Notes under the pieces: model-generated
Database searches by the model: none
Told to the model about the DNA's origin: nothing
Seen by the model: only the letters and a program-made list of their open reading frames with translations
Shown here: piece by piece, positions 14,964 through 22,513 of the stretch
Layout: each line of letters opens with the position of its first letter
Position numbering within the stretch: the stretch's first letter is position 1
IMG/VR virus record: IMGVR_UViG_3300020473_000115
Coordinates: 1-25,480 of that record
Reading direction: 5' to 3' (one strand)
DNA: 25,480 nt
Source of the DNA: a virus
Translations under genes and position numbers: made by a program

Positions 14964-16381
14964 TACAGTAGTTCCCCCATTAGTTCGTCGAAGTATGCGA
15001 CTATCGCTGGATAGTGCGTTTCAAGCATGGCGCGATTAAGCGCCCATGCGGCAAAGTGCTCGGCATGCCATTCCATGGTGTCTTGCATACTGTAAGTGGT
15101 AATACTCTCATTTAAGCCCGGTGTAGGAATTTCCATGCGCATGGCCTGAAATTGAACTTGGTGTCCCATTTCATGAAGCCATGTGATTATTGCGCCACCA
15201 TGATCACCACTGTCTGTATAGTGCCTTACAATATGCGACAGCGACCATTGCCGCTTGCCAGCCTGTAAAGCGAGTATTGCCGCCTCTACCGCATTGGTTA
15301 AGTCGGTAATGTCGGCAATTTTATTTAAGTTTACACCTGTTTTGGCTTTTACGACGACGTGTTTCCAAGCAAGTGCTGTGTAACCATTTGCACGTCGTGC
15401 GGTGTTACTGGGTACAGGCCAATGGCCATTGGCTTTTGATATTGGGACATTTAAATAACTGGTAATGTCCTCTTCCAACTCTTTGGCTTTCTTGCTTCCA
15501 CGCACCATTTCAGTCGGTTTCAGAAACAAGGTTTTCATACCGTAGGTGGTAATAAAATCGGTCACTTGACGCATTTGTGGTTGCGCTTGGCTCAATTCTG
15601 AAATGACCTTGTTTAGCCCATGAATGGTTACATTCTTATTGGTTGAGTAAGCGCTAGGTACCGCACGTTCAGGAAGGCGGTTTTTTAGTGGCGGCTTTGA
15701 AATTTGCTGCTGGCGCAATACATCGGCTTGCGATTTTGAGCCCGGCGAATAATCGAAACCAGGGTCGATACCTACAGGCACTTGGTGCGCTTCACCTGTT
15801 TTCTTATCTACCCATTCGCGCGTTTCAATAACAGGCTCTTTGCTTAACGTCATGTTCTTGCGCTTAATACTGCGCTCTGTCTCACCAAACACTTTGCATT
15901 TACAGCCCCAACCGTTTTGGGGAAACCAGGTAAGCCAGAACGGCGACTCTTTAGGTAAAATGGTACCGTCTTTACTTTGGTGATGTGGGCGAGGGTAGCG
16001 ACTATCCCCGTGCGCATAGCGCCAGTAGGGAAAATTCTGCAGCTGCTGGAAGCGACCCGCGTTATATGCTTGGCGCATGTTCGTGTCATAAATGATGTTA
16101 GCTCGCCATGCGGCACTGCCTGTGTGTTCCCATCCATGCTTTTTAACCAGGTGTTTAAACTCTTTTTGAAACCAGCTTAAACTTTTGCCCTCTGCTATTG
16201 CGCTGTCTACCATTTGGCGAATGTCGGCCAACAAATCCGTCTTCGTTGCGCCAGCCACCATAAAGGCGTTGTTGTGCTGTTCGCGCCACACATCAGCCCA
16301 GCGTTCGCTGGGCATGTTTAACTTGTTTCTAAAGTGGGTAATGGCTTCAGAAAACTTCTGAGGGCCGTACTGGGCAGGCAT
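14963..16381 (-). CDS. Minor head protein (Mu gpF/gp30-like) with zincin-like C-terminal domain
   Basis: A 472-aa protein. I chose ATG 16381 (MPAQYGPQKF), with AAGG 9 bases upstream, over a TTG two codons earlier. The N-terminal half is the Mu F / SPP1 gp7 domain: 'WRANIIYDTNMRQAYNAGRF', 'YWRYAHGDSRYPRPHHQSKDG' and 'WFPQNGWGCKCKV'. Mu F is a minor capsid component needed for head assembly near the portal. From about residue 240 a separate region follows that ends with 'WLHEMGHQVQF' (HEMGH at 403-407) and 'MEWHAEHFAAWALN' (E437 and E441). This is the HExxH plus downstream Glu layout of gluzincin metallopeptidases. It could act in head maturation, be ejected with DNA, or be inactive. Confidence 0.85.
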   Translation of the reverse strand: MPAQYGPQKFSEAITHFRNKLNMPSERWADVWREQHNNAFMVAGATKTDLLADIRQMVDSAIAEGKSLSWFQKEFKHLVKKHGWEHTGSAAWRANIIYDTNMRQAYNAGRFQQLQNFPYWRYAHGDSRYPRPHHQSKDGTILPKESPFWLTWFPQNGWGCKCKVFGETERSIKRKNMTLSKEPVIETREWVDKKTGEAHQVPVGIDPGFDYSPGSKSQADVLRQQQISKPPLKNRLPERAVPSAYSTNKNVTIHGLNKVISELSQAQPQMRQVTDFITTYGMKTLFLKPTEMVRGSKKAKELEEDITSYLNVPISKANGHWPVPSNTARRANGYTALAWKHVVVKAKTGVNLNKIADITDLTNAVEAAILALQAGKRQWSLSHIVRHYTDSGDHGGAIITWLHEMGHQVQFQAMRMEIPTPGLNESITTYSMQDTMEWHAEHFAAWALNRAMLETHYPAIVAYFDELMGELL

Positions 16382-16383
16382 CC

Positions 16384-18009
16384 TCAATTACCTTCATTCA
16401 CATCAAATCGTCCGCTTAACTCAGCTGCGGTAAATGCTTGGCCCAAAAGTAGTTGATAATCCTCAACGGGCAGTTGATCTTCTAATTCCAGCAGCTGCTC
16501 TAATAGCGCCTCCAGTGAATCAACATTCGCTACGAGTGATTCAATGGGTTGCATTAACTGACTGAACGACTCGCCAGCCTGTTGTGCTAAACGCTTGGTA
16601 AGTACATCTGCACCGTCATCTTTCGGTTGTTGTGCTTTAAGTGCAGCGAGCGCTAAACGCAATGCAGCGGTTTGCGGCTCTTGTTTTGGGTCGTCCTTAT
16701 CCGCACCTTTTTCCTCTGGCTCTTTAACAGCAGGCGTGGCGGCAGCGCGAGCCAAGATAGCCTCTTCGCCTTCAGGCTCCGGAATGCGCAGCTTATCTTG
16801 CGCCCAGCTGGCCGGAATACGAAAACCAATGTCGACCAGCTTGGGTAAGCTATCAGCGTATTGGCTGATGTCTTCGGGCTCTTGTGTGTCAAATATAATG
16901 CGCGGCTTACGTCTTGGGTCGCCTCGGTAGCTTAGGCTGTTAAGCGCGTGCATCGGCAACACAAGGTCACGATTTAGCGTGTTAGCAATTTGGCGTAAGT
17001 CATGGTCGCGAATGTCTTGTCGTACTTCATTGTGCACGTTGCCTAGCGCTTGGCTGCCCGTGCTGTCTACCTGCGATGTGAGGGTTTGACCCAAAATGAC
17101 TTTGGATTGAATGCGCTCACACCAGCTCATCATGGTCATGAAGGGGTCGCTGCCGCCGCCTTTCGCAGCTTCGTGAAATTCAATTTCCATGCCTTTGGGG
17201 ATTATGCCCCCAGCATTGTGGCCAATGCCGAGTACTGCCTGAAGCAAGCGGCTCTTTTCAGTATCAGTTGCACCACTAGGGTACTTACCCAATTTAATAG
17301 GAATGCCGTAAATCTCTAGGAACTCGGCTAAGTCGCGTACAGAATAGTTTTTGAATATGAACGGCCATGCCAGCTGACGAATTAGGCCTATACGTGCGGC
17401 ATAACCGCTCTTTGCAGGATGGCGGTGCTGCAGCCAATTAAGCGGGCGTAGTTTCTCACCTTTGCCTGTTTGGTCACGAAGGGCAATGCAGTCCTGGTCG
17501 TCGTGGTGTAACTGAAACCATGTAGCAGGGCGGTGCACGAATGCCTCAGGAATACGGAAGTTATTGTAAAAGCCCCATTCATACTCAATGTTTGAAAAGC
17601 CTTTTAAAATGCCGTCACCCATACCAAATAGAATGTTGTGCCAGTCTTCCACATCTTTCAGCATTTGCTCTATGTTGGCCGCATCCTTTTGTTCCTGGGC
17701 GGTGGCATTCACAGGCGGCTCTATCTGCCAATCGATATCGGTTAGCGCCATCTTACGCTTGAATATTTCAGCCTGGATGTGACCGTCTTTCTCTTCTATG
17801 TCTTCAGCCAGATAGCACTGTTCTAATAAGCTACCTTGTTCAGCATTTTTAAGAATGACCGCCAACGTGGCAGGCGTTAGCCCAGAACTAGGGTGCTCAG
17901 CAAACTCGCGGCGCATTTGCGCCACACGTGCTGAATTGTCGGTTTGTTTGGTTTTAAGGCCGCGTTCGCGTACACGAAAGCGCGTACCGTTTTGCTCGTA
18001 GGTTTCCAT
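16384..18009 (-). CDS. Portal protein (DUF935, Mu gp29-like)
   Basis: A 541-aa protein of the DUF935 family, the Mu portal. I start it at ATG 18009 (METYEQNGTRF), which overlaps the terminase stop as TAATG; the frame is open to a GTG three codons earlier. Family features include 'LAEDIEEKDGHIQAEIFKRKMALTDIDWQI', 'GMGDGILKGFSNIEYEW', 'FEFHRP'-like 'FVHRPATWFQLHHD', 'AWPFIFKNYSVRDLAEFLEIYGIPIKLGKYP' and 'GQTLTSQVDSTGSQALGNVHNEVR'. The dodecameric portal forms the DNA entry vertex and docks the terminase. The C-terminal 120 residues are Gln/Glu/Leu-rich and helical. Confidence 0.92.
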   Translation of the reverse strand: METYEQNGTRFRVRERGLKTKQTDNSARVAQMRREFAEHPSSGLTPATLAVILKNAEQGSLLEQCYLAEDIEEKDGHIQAEIFKRKMALTDIDWQIEPPVNATAQEQKDAANIEQMLKDVEDWHNILFGMGDGILKGFSNIEYEWGFYNNFRIPEAFVHRPATWFQLHHDDQDCIALRDQTGKGEKLRPLNWLQHRHPAKSGYAARIGLIRQLAWPFIFKNYSVRDLAEFLEIYGIPIKLGKYPSGATDTEKSRLLQAVLGIGHNAGGIIPKGMEIEFHEAAKGGGSDPFMTMMSWCERIQSKVILGQTLTSQVDSTGSQALGNVHNEVRQDIRDHDLRQIANTLNRDLVLPMHALNSLSYRGDPRRKPRIIFDTQEPEDISQYADSLPKLVDIGFRIPASWAQDKLRIPEPEGEEAILARAAATPAVKEPEEKGADKDDPKQEPQTAALRLALAALKAQQPKDDGADVLTKRLAQQAGESFSQLMQPIESLVANVDSLEALLEQLLELEDQLPVEDYQLLLGQAFTAAELSGRFDVNEGN

Positions 18010-19664
18010 TAGTAACACCCACTTTGTTGGATTGAGTAGTTGTCGTCATTGTTGCGGTTGTCGCGCCTTTCGGCTTTGGAAGGCAGGCTCATGTAGTCAA
18101 TTTCACCGCCCTCCATTTTACTGGCCGCAACCATCATGCAGCAGGCAATAGCGCCGTCGCCATGTCGCTGTTTTTTACTGTCGGTTTTCGCATCGGGTAT
18201 GCGAGGCACGCCCCGGTTGTTAATTTGAATCGAGCGCAGGTCATCCAAGATGTCAGCGTCACTCGGCAGGACAATAGTGAAGTCCTCAAAGTGGGCCTTC
18301 ATAGGCGGCATGCTTTCTCGATACCAGTTTTCGGTGATCTTGACCGACTCGATAAGCCCCGCGCCGTAATGGTCAACTGCTTGCTCTGCTAAGTATTCAC
18401 CGTTACCCGTGGCATCCAATTGCGCGCCAATGAAGCGCGGTAGCCTGTCGATGATGAAAAATAGAATTTGCTCCTGCTGCTTGTAGGGAATGTTTTTAAG
18501 TTCCACCACAAGCGGTACACGAAGGCTTAAGTCTTGCTGTATTGCACCAACCCATAAACACGTTAAATCGCCAGAACGTGCAAAGTCCTCCCCTAAGCAG
18601 TGGCGCTGCTCTGGGTTTAACTTCTCCAGCTGTGGCAGTAACACCTCTTTGCACCAGTCTTTAATATCAGCAGCGCGCAAGTCAGGGCGCACCTGGTTCC
18701 ACTCAGCGCTTTGTGCATAGTGGATAACGGTGGGCTGGCCACTTTCGTCGGGTTGCACCATAGCCTTATCGATAAGGGCACGGCTGATGTAAGCGCCACC
18801 GCCCGATTTAGGCACACAGAAATACTCTTCCAGTGCATCCTCTTGGCTGGCGGTATCGTTAAGTAAATCGTCCTTCCACTTTTGTTCGGCCTCTTGGCTC
18901 CAGTCGTTCCCTTTAACCTGGCATATGCGCTGGTACAAGCCTTCATTGCATGCGTCATCTAGCGTAATTCGATGAATGCTGTAACGCTTTTTGCCTGCTC
19001 GGCTATCTTGTATTAGCTGGTTAAAAAGGTTCTCTGCACCGTTGTGAGTACTGATAAGGCGCACCTTTGCGCCCCACATGGTAAGTGCAAGTGCAGCCTT
19101 GAGTACTTCCGCTAATTGATCGTGAAAGGCAGCTTCATCAATCGTTACGTTACCCTGCATACCACGCAGGTTAGACGGCTTCGAGCTCAGCGCTTGGATT
19201 TTAAAGCCACTGGCGAAGTGAATAACGAAGGTAAGAATTTCTTTGCCTTCTTGGCCATCATCAATGAACAGCTCTTCTTCAATGTCACCTGCAGCTTTAT
19301 CAAAGGCTTTTGCCCACATGGCCGCTGCATCAATGAACTCGCGGGCCATTTCCTTGTTTGAGCCCACATAGAAGTGATTGGTACCGTGTGCGCTTTTGGT
19401 TCTACTGGCGGTAAGCACAGCGTCTGACGCTTCGGCCCACGTGATACCGGTTCGACGGGACTTCTCAGCAATCTTCAGCGGTGACTCATCGGCTACCCAG
19501 CGTTTCTGGTACCCAAGTAAAAGTTCGTTCTCATCGAAGGGAATGAAGGTAGGAAGGCCAAACCGCGTTTCAAGCCTGTCGCATTGTTCAATGGCTTTTT
19601 GATATTGCGTTTTACTGGGCCTGATTTCCTTAGGTGTAGGAGCAGGCTGTGGTGGCAGCTTCAT
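18009..19664 (-). CDS. Terminase large subunit (Mu gp28-like)
   Basis: A 551-aa packaging motor. The N-terminal ATPase has a Walker A-like 'EKSRRTGITWA' (about 67-77) and Walker B 'VTIDEAAF' (173-180, D176-E177). The C-terminal RNase-H-like nuclease shows three expected acidic residues: D360 in 'LGEDFARSGD', D417 in 'GAQLDATGNG' and D503 in 'RHGDGAIA'. The protein translocates DNA into the prohead and cuts it. Mu-type gp28 packages by headful from the integrated copy; whether this phage does so depends on its replication mode, which the window does not show. The start overlaps the small subunit stop as TAATG. Confidence 0.94.
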   Translation of the reverse strand: MKLPPQPAPTPKEIRPSKTQYQKAIEQCDRLETRFGLPTFIPFDENELLLGYQKRWVADESPLKIAEKSRRTGITWAEASDAVLTASRTKSAHGTNHFYVGSNKEMAREFIDAAAMWAKAFDKAAGDIEEELFIDDGQEGKEILTFVIHFASGFKIQALSSKPSNLRGMQGNVTIDEAAFHDQLAEVLKAALALTMWGAKVRLISTHNGAENLFNQLIQDSRAGKKRYSIHRITLDDACNEGLYQRICQVKGNDWSQEAEQKWKDDLLNDTASQEDALEEYFCVPKSGGGAYISRALIDKAMVQPDESGQPTVIHYAQSAEWNQVRPDLRAADIKDWCKEVLLPQLEKLNPEQRHCLGEDFARSGDLTCLWVGAIQQDLSLRVPLVVELKNIPYKQQEQILFFIIDRLPRFIGAQLDATGNGEYLAEQAVDHYGAGLIESVKITENWYRESMPPMKAHFEDFTIVLPSDADILDDLRSIQINNRGVPRIPDAKTDSKKQRHGDGAIACCMMVAASKMEGGEIDYMSLPSKAERRDNRNNDDNYSIQQSGCY

Positions 19665-20236
19665 TAGGCAATCCCCAAAATCTCACGCTTGATTTGCGCA
19701 GCACCATCTGCGGTTAGTCCCGCTGCTTTGGCTACCTCTGCGGCACGCTCTGCGGCTTCTTCCGCCATGGCCTTGCGGATTTCTTTTTCACGCTTGGTAC
19801 TTTCAGTAGCGGCTTTCTCAAGTTTTTCTACTCCAACGGCAAGTTCTTTAATGAATTTTGGGGGAACCGCCTCACCAGACTCAGACAGTTTTAGCACTTG
19901 GTCGAACGCTAGGGTACGAACCATCTCAATAAGCACTTTCGAGACTTCACCTGTTGGCTTACCGCCCAGCTGGTCTACCCATTGTTTAGACACTTCACGG
20001 GCTTCCTGAATGCGACTGCCCACTGTGGCCATGCGCGTGGCATAGCGGTTAAGGCCGCTACGTGAGATATGTTCTTCTTCGGGTAAGCCAGCCTCACGAA
20101 TAAGAGTGTTAACCCGTTCAAGCACTTCGGTTTGCGTGACGGATTTATCGCGCAATAGCTCAATCAGCTCAGACTTTATGTCGTCGGGAAGCTGGTCTAT
20201 TTTGCTGGGCTTGCCACGGGTGCGCTTATCACTCAT
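19664..20236 (-). CDS. Terminase small subunit-type protein (DUF3486, Mu gp27-like)
   Basis: A 190-aa protein of the DUF3486 family. It begins 'KRTRGKPSKIDQLPDDIKSELIELLRDKSVTQTEVLERVN', a helix-turn-helix-like DNA recognition region, with 'SGLNRYATRM' following. A long coiled-coil region occupies the second half ('AATESTKREKEIRKAMAEEAAERAAEV'). In Mu, gp27 recognises the packaging start and delivers DNA to gp28. The location directly before the large subunit supports this. AGG lies about 8 bases upstream of the ATG. Confidence 0.88.
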   Translation of the reverse strand: MSDKRTRGKPSKIDQLPDDIKSELIELLRDKSVTQTEVLERVNTLIREAGLPEEEHISRSGLNRYATRMATVGSRIQEAREVSKQWVDQLGGKPTGEVSKVLIEMVRTLAFDQVLKLSESGEAVPPKFIKELAVGVEKLEKAATESTKREKEIRKAMAEEAAERAAEVAKAAGLTADGAAQIKREILGIA

Positions 20237-20241
20237 GGCTG

Positions 20242-20535
20242 CTACCTCGGCCCTGGGCGTTTAACACCTGGTGTGGTGGCAAGGCCTCGCTCAACGTCTA
20301 GGCCGCGCTGTGTAATGCGGGCTATGGTGTAACTCTCATGATGGTCTAATGTGACTAAGCCTTGCTCTTTCAACCAATGAAGCTGAGTGCCTAGCTTATC
20401 GATGGTCATTGTGTTGCCGTAGCTGGCGCACACACCCTGAATAATGCTGTTGTTTGCGGCATAGTCATCCATTGCTGCTAGGCAGTGCAAAATGCTTAAG
20501 CGCTCGTGTTCGTTTACTATAATTGCAATTGCCAT
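20242..20535 (-). CDS. Mu gp26-like (VpaChn25_0724-type) winged-helix protein
   Basis: A 97-aa protein. The pattern 'RLSILHCLAAMDDYAANNSIIQGVCASYGNTMTIDKLGTQLHWLKEQGLVTLDH...YTIARITQRGLDVERGLATTPGVKRPGP' is that of the small winged-helix proteins found between gp25 and gp27 in Mu-like phages. The fold resembles ArsR-type DNA-binding domains, so it may bind DNA or assist the terminase; its role is not established. The start overlaps the DUF2730 stop as TAATG. Confidence 0.8.
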   Translation of the reverse strand: MAIAIIVNEHERLSILHCLAAMDDYAANNSIIQGVCASYGNTMTIDKLGTQLHWLKEQGLVTLDHHESYTIARITQRGLDVERGLATTPGVKRPGPR

Positions 20536-20924
20536 TAGTTCTTGTCTCCGCGCAACTCGTTTTCAAAAAGTATGTTTACGTTGTTTAACACCTGTTTAAA
20601 CAAAGGTTCCATGCCTTCTAATCGTCCATTTAAACGGGCTATTTCTTCTCGAAGGGCGGCGCTTTCTCCGGCACTTGGAAGGTGCTTAACGTGGCTGTCA
20701 ATTTCATGCACCTTATCGCGTAGCTTGTAGTGCTCAATCTGATGGTCTTTGAACTTCAGTTCGTTTAGTTTGAAGCGCTCTTCCTGGCTGTTAACGTGCG
20801 CTGCTAACTCTGTCTTTGTCGCGAAATACTTGCTCAGCCAATACAATCCAGCCATCAGCATTACCGATACAAAGAACGAATAAATTTTCCAGTTGTCGTT
20901 AAGGTGGCTTACTACATGTTCCAT
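20535..20924 (-). CDS. Mu gp25-like (DUF2730) membrane coiled-coil protein
   Basis: A 129-aa protein with one N-terminal membrane helix (about residues 13-33, 'IYSFFVSVMLMAGLYWLSKYF') and a long coiled coil ('LAAHVNSQEERFKLNELKFKDHQIEHYKLRDKVHEID', then 'LREEIARLNGRLEGMEPLFKQVLNNVNIL'). This matches DUF2730, Mu gp25. The topology would leave the coiled coil in one compartment next to the membrane. A lysis-related role, for example as a spanin substitute, has been guessed for such proteins but is not established. Confidence 0.78.
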   Translation of the reverse strand: MEHVVSHLNDNWKIYSFFVSVMLMAGLYWLSKYFATKTELAAHVNSQEERFKLNELKFKDHQIEHYKLRDKVHEIDSHVKHLPSAGESAALREEIARLNGRLEGMEPLFKQVLNNVNILFENELRGDKN

Positions 20925-20925
20925 G

Positions 20926-21153
20926 CTATCGATTCCCGTTCTCTACATCTTGTTGGCAATCGGCGCAGCGCTGAGCATCGACTATTATTCTGCGGCGTTG
21001 AGTTATATCGGCATCACAGCGCACGCATAGTGGTGCGCCGTTCTCATCTGTTTTAATGGGGGGCGTTGGTGTCACCTGGTTAGGCTTGAAACGCATGAAC
21101 GTCATCCGCCTAAACGACGCGCTGGCTTTGTCAGCCATATCCGCTGCATCCAT
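20926..21153 (-). CDS. traR: TraR/DksA family C4 zinc-finger protein
   Basis: A 75-aa protein of the short phage/plasmid TraR type. The N-terminus 'MDAADMADKAS' carries the two Asp residues (D2, D5) corresponding to those of TraR that reach the RNA polymerase secondary channel tip. The zinc finger is 'LCVRCDADITQRRR...RCADCQQDVE' with C43, C46, C63 and C66. Known TraR proteins bind RNA polymerase and imitate the combined effect of DksA and ppGpp, lowering rRNA promoter activity and raising some others. I chose ATG 21153 (TGATG overlap with the holin stop, AAGGGG upstream) over a TTG one codon earlier. The late position suggests host expression control during virion production. Confidence 0.88.
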   Translation of the reverse strand: MDAADMADKASASFRRMTFMRFKPNQVTPTPPIKTDENGAPLCVRCDADITQRRRIIVDAQRCADCQQDVENGNR

Positions 21154-21671
21154 CAACTGGCCCCTTGTTTGGAAAACTTATCCCATGTTCTAAAGCCAAA
21201 CCAAGCAAGCACTGGCGAAGCGATAAGTAGCGCTATCTCCCAGTTAGCACCGTTGCCATGGTCGAAGGCATTGAGCAATTCCATTACAAAGATATACGCG
21301 GCTGTGAACCAGCTGTGCCGCCGCGCAATTTCAGGGCGAAATGTTTTAATTTCTTTGCCCGAACGCAAGGTTTCTTGCTGCTGAGTATGCATCCCCAAAT
21401 CATGAGTTAGCCTGGCTTTCTCTCGCTCGGCTTCAATTTGTGCTAGCCCTAGCTCAATTTCGCCTACAACCTCGGGCGGTAAGCTGTCTACGGTGGCCTT
21501 TACCTTGGCTACGCTACTAGGCGATGTGTCGCCGTTAACTGCCTCTACGACATCGGCAATGGTGTGTGCGACTTGCTCTGTCGTACCGCCTTTACTCTCA
21601 CCAAGAATGCGAATCAGTGACGGACCATATTTAATGAGGGCTGAAATTCCTGCAGTGGCTAATAAAGACAT
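21153..21671 (-). CDS. GTA-type 3TM holin
   Basis: A 172-aa protein. After a hydrophobic N-terminus ('LLATAGISALIKYGPSLIRIL') and an acidic/helical middle, the C-terminal part has 'RPEIARRHSWFTAAYIFVMELLNAF', then 'WEIALLIASPVLAWFGFRTWDKFSK'. This is the arrangement of the GTA_holin_3TM family. It would form the inner membrane lesion that releases the endolysin and sets lysis timing. It follows the endolysin gene rather than preceding it. The start overlaps the upstream stop as TAATG. Confidence 0.82.
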   Translation of the reverse strand: MSLLATAGISALIKYGPSLIRILGESKGGTTEQVAHTIADVVEAVNGDTSPSSVAKVKATVDSLPPEVVGEIELGLAQIEAEREKARLTHDLGMHTQQQETLRSGKEIKTFRPEIARRHSWFTAAYIFVMELLNAFDHGNGANWEIALLIASPVLAWFGFRTWDKFSKQGAS

Positions 21672-21940
21672 TAAGCATGTGCTCCAAGTTGTTTACGTAT
21701 TTTAGTAATGTGTTGCTCGGCATTCAGTCGCTGAGGTGTCTCACCATTGTCTAGGTAAGCTTCCAGCTCTTGGCGCGTCACACTATTCCAGCCCTGCCGC
21801 CAGTACCAATGAGCAGTAGCGCGATAGCTGCTTTCAGGCAGTATCGTAAGGGCTCCTGAAAGTCTCGCTACTCTTTCGGCTTTAAAGCGTGCACGGCGAC
21901 CCGTGTTAAACCATTCTTGGTTAAATTTGCTTACGGGCAT
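21671..21940 (-). CDS. Small basic protein with faint ribosome-modulation-factor resemblance
   Basis: An 89-aa basic protein overlapping the endolysin end by 10 bases and the holin start as TAATG. The segment 'FKAERVARLSGALTILPES' followed by 'HWYWRQGWNSV' recalls RMF ('GYQAGIAGR..CPY..........WLGGW'): a basic helix, Gly, then W-x-x-GW after about 20 residues. The CPY/NPY triplet of RMF is absent (LPE instead), and the protein has about 35 extra C-terminal residues. RMF dimerises and silences ribosomes. The resemblance is weak, so an unrelated lysis-cassette protein is equally possible. Confidence 0.5.
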   Translation of the reverse strand: MPVSKFNQEWFNTGRRARFKAERVARLSGALTILPESSYRATAHWYWRQGWNSVTRQELEAYLDNGETPQRLNAEQHITKIRKQLGAHA

Positions 21941-22461
21941 GGCGGCACACTTAAGTCTAATGGAGTAAGGTTATACAAATACGCATTGGCATTATCCATG
22001 TAATGCTTCACGGTGCCTTTGCCTGCCATTGAGTTGTAAAACTGTTTCCAGTACTCGGCGCGACCTCGCAGTGACGAAGGGATTGGCTCTGGACGTAAAC
22101 GGTAGTGCAGACGACAGAATATGAAGCTTAAAAGCGGGTCATCCGCCAAGTTGGTGTGCACCAGCTTTCTAATGTCATAACCGAATTCCATGTGAATGGT
22201 TTTCACTATTCGCATGGGGGTGCGCTGAATAATGTCTTGAAATGCAATGAGGTCGTGCTGACAAAGCCCCATACCTGCGCCGCCTGGGGTAGGGTCTTCA
22301 TAAAGGCCAAGACACGTTTCAGCTGCTGCAGTTTCAAGCAGCAGGTTCGTAGCACAGCCAGTCGCGCCATGGCCCAACACATCACATGCTTGACGCGCTA
22401 GTGTAATGGCTTTGATTTTCGACGTTAGGCCGTAGTGGTAAGTGGGATTTTCTTGGTTCAT
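21931..22461 (-). CDS. Endolysin / lysozyme-fold murein hydrolase
   Basis: A 176-aa protein with a lysozyme/transglycosylase-like core: 'LLLETAAAETCLGLYEDP' (E43 and E48 are catalytic Glu candidates), followed by 'GGAGMGLCQHDLIAF', which fits the 'G.(G/A)lGl(f/c)Q' block after the catalytic Glu in soluble transglycosylase folds. 'LSFIFCRLHYRLRPEPIP' and 'RAEYWKQFYNS' follow, as in related phage proteins. No signal peptide is visible, so release should need the holin two genes downstream. A 9-base hairpin ends one base before the ATG, and no separate Shine-Dalgarno is seen, which suggests tight translational control. Assigned by motif and neighbours. Confidence 0.7.
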   Translation of the reverse strand: MNQENPTYHYGLTSKIKAITLARQACDVLGHGATGCATNLLLETAAAETCLGLYEDPTPGGAGMGLCQHDLIAFQDIIQRTPMRIVKTIHMEFGYDIRKLVHTNLADDPLLSFIFCRLHYRLRPEPIPSSLRGRAEYWKQFYNSMAGKGTVKHYMDNANAYLYNLTPLDLSVPPCP

Positions 22462-22462
22462 G

Positions 22463-22483
22463 CCGCCATCGTAGCGATGGCGG
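22463..22483 (-). promoter_or_regulatory. Hairpin abutting the endolysin start codon
   Basis: A perfect 9-base inverted repeat (CCGCCATCG with CGATGGCGG, 3-base loop) ends one base before the ATG of the endolysin gene. There is no T run. The only purine-rich bases that could serve as ribosome binding site (GATGGCGG) lie inside the stem, so folding should block translation. Confidence 0.55.
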
Positions 22484-22493
22484 TGAGATAGGT

Positions 22494-22513
22494 GGGATTA
22501 GTCTGGGTTTAGG
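22494..22513. repeat. 20-base junction motif, copy 2
   Basis: On the plus strand this reads GGGATTAGTCTGGGTTTAGG and matches 13377-13396 at 18 of 20 positions. It lies immediately after the stop of the lipoprotein gene, followed (minus direction) by 10 bases and the hairpin before the endolysin. Since copy 1 is coding and copy 2 is not, coding constraint does not explain the match. Confidence 0.55.
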
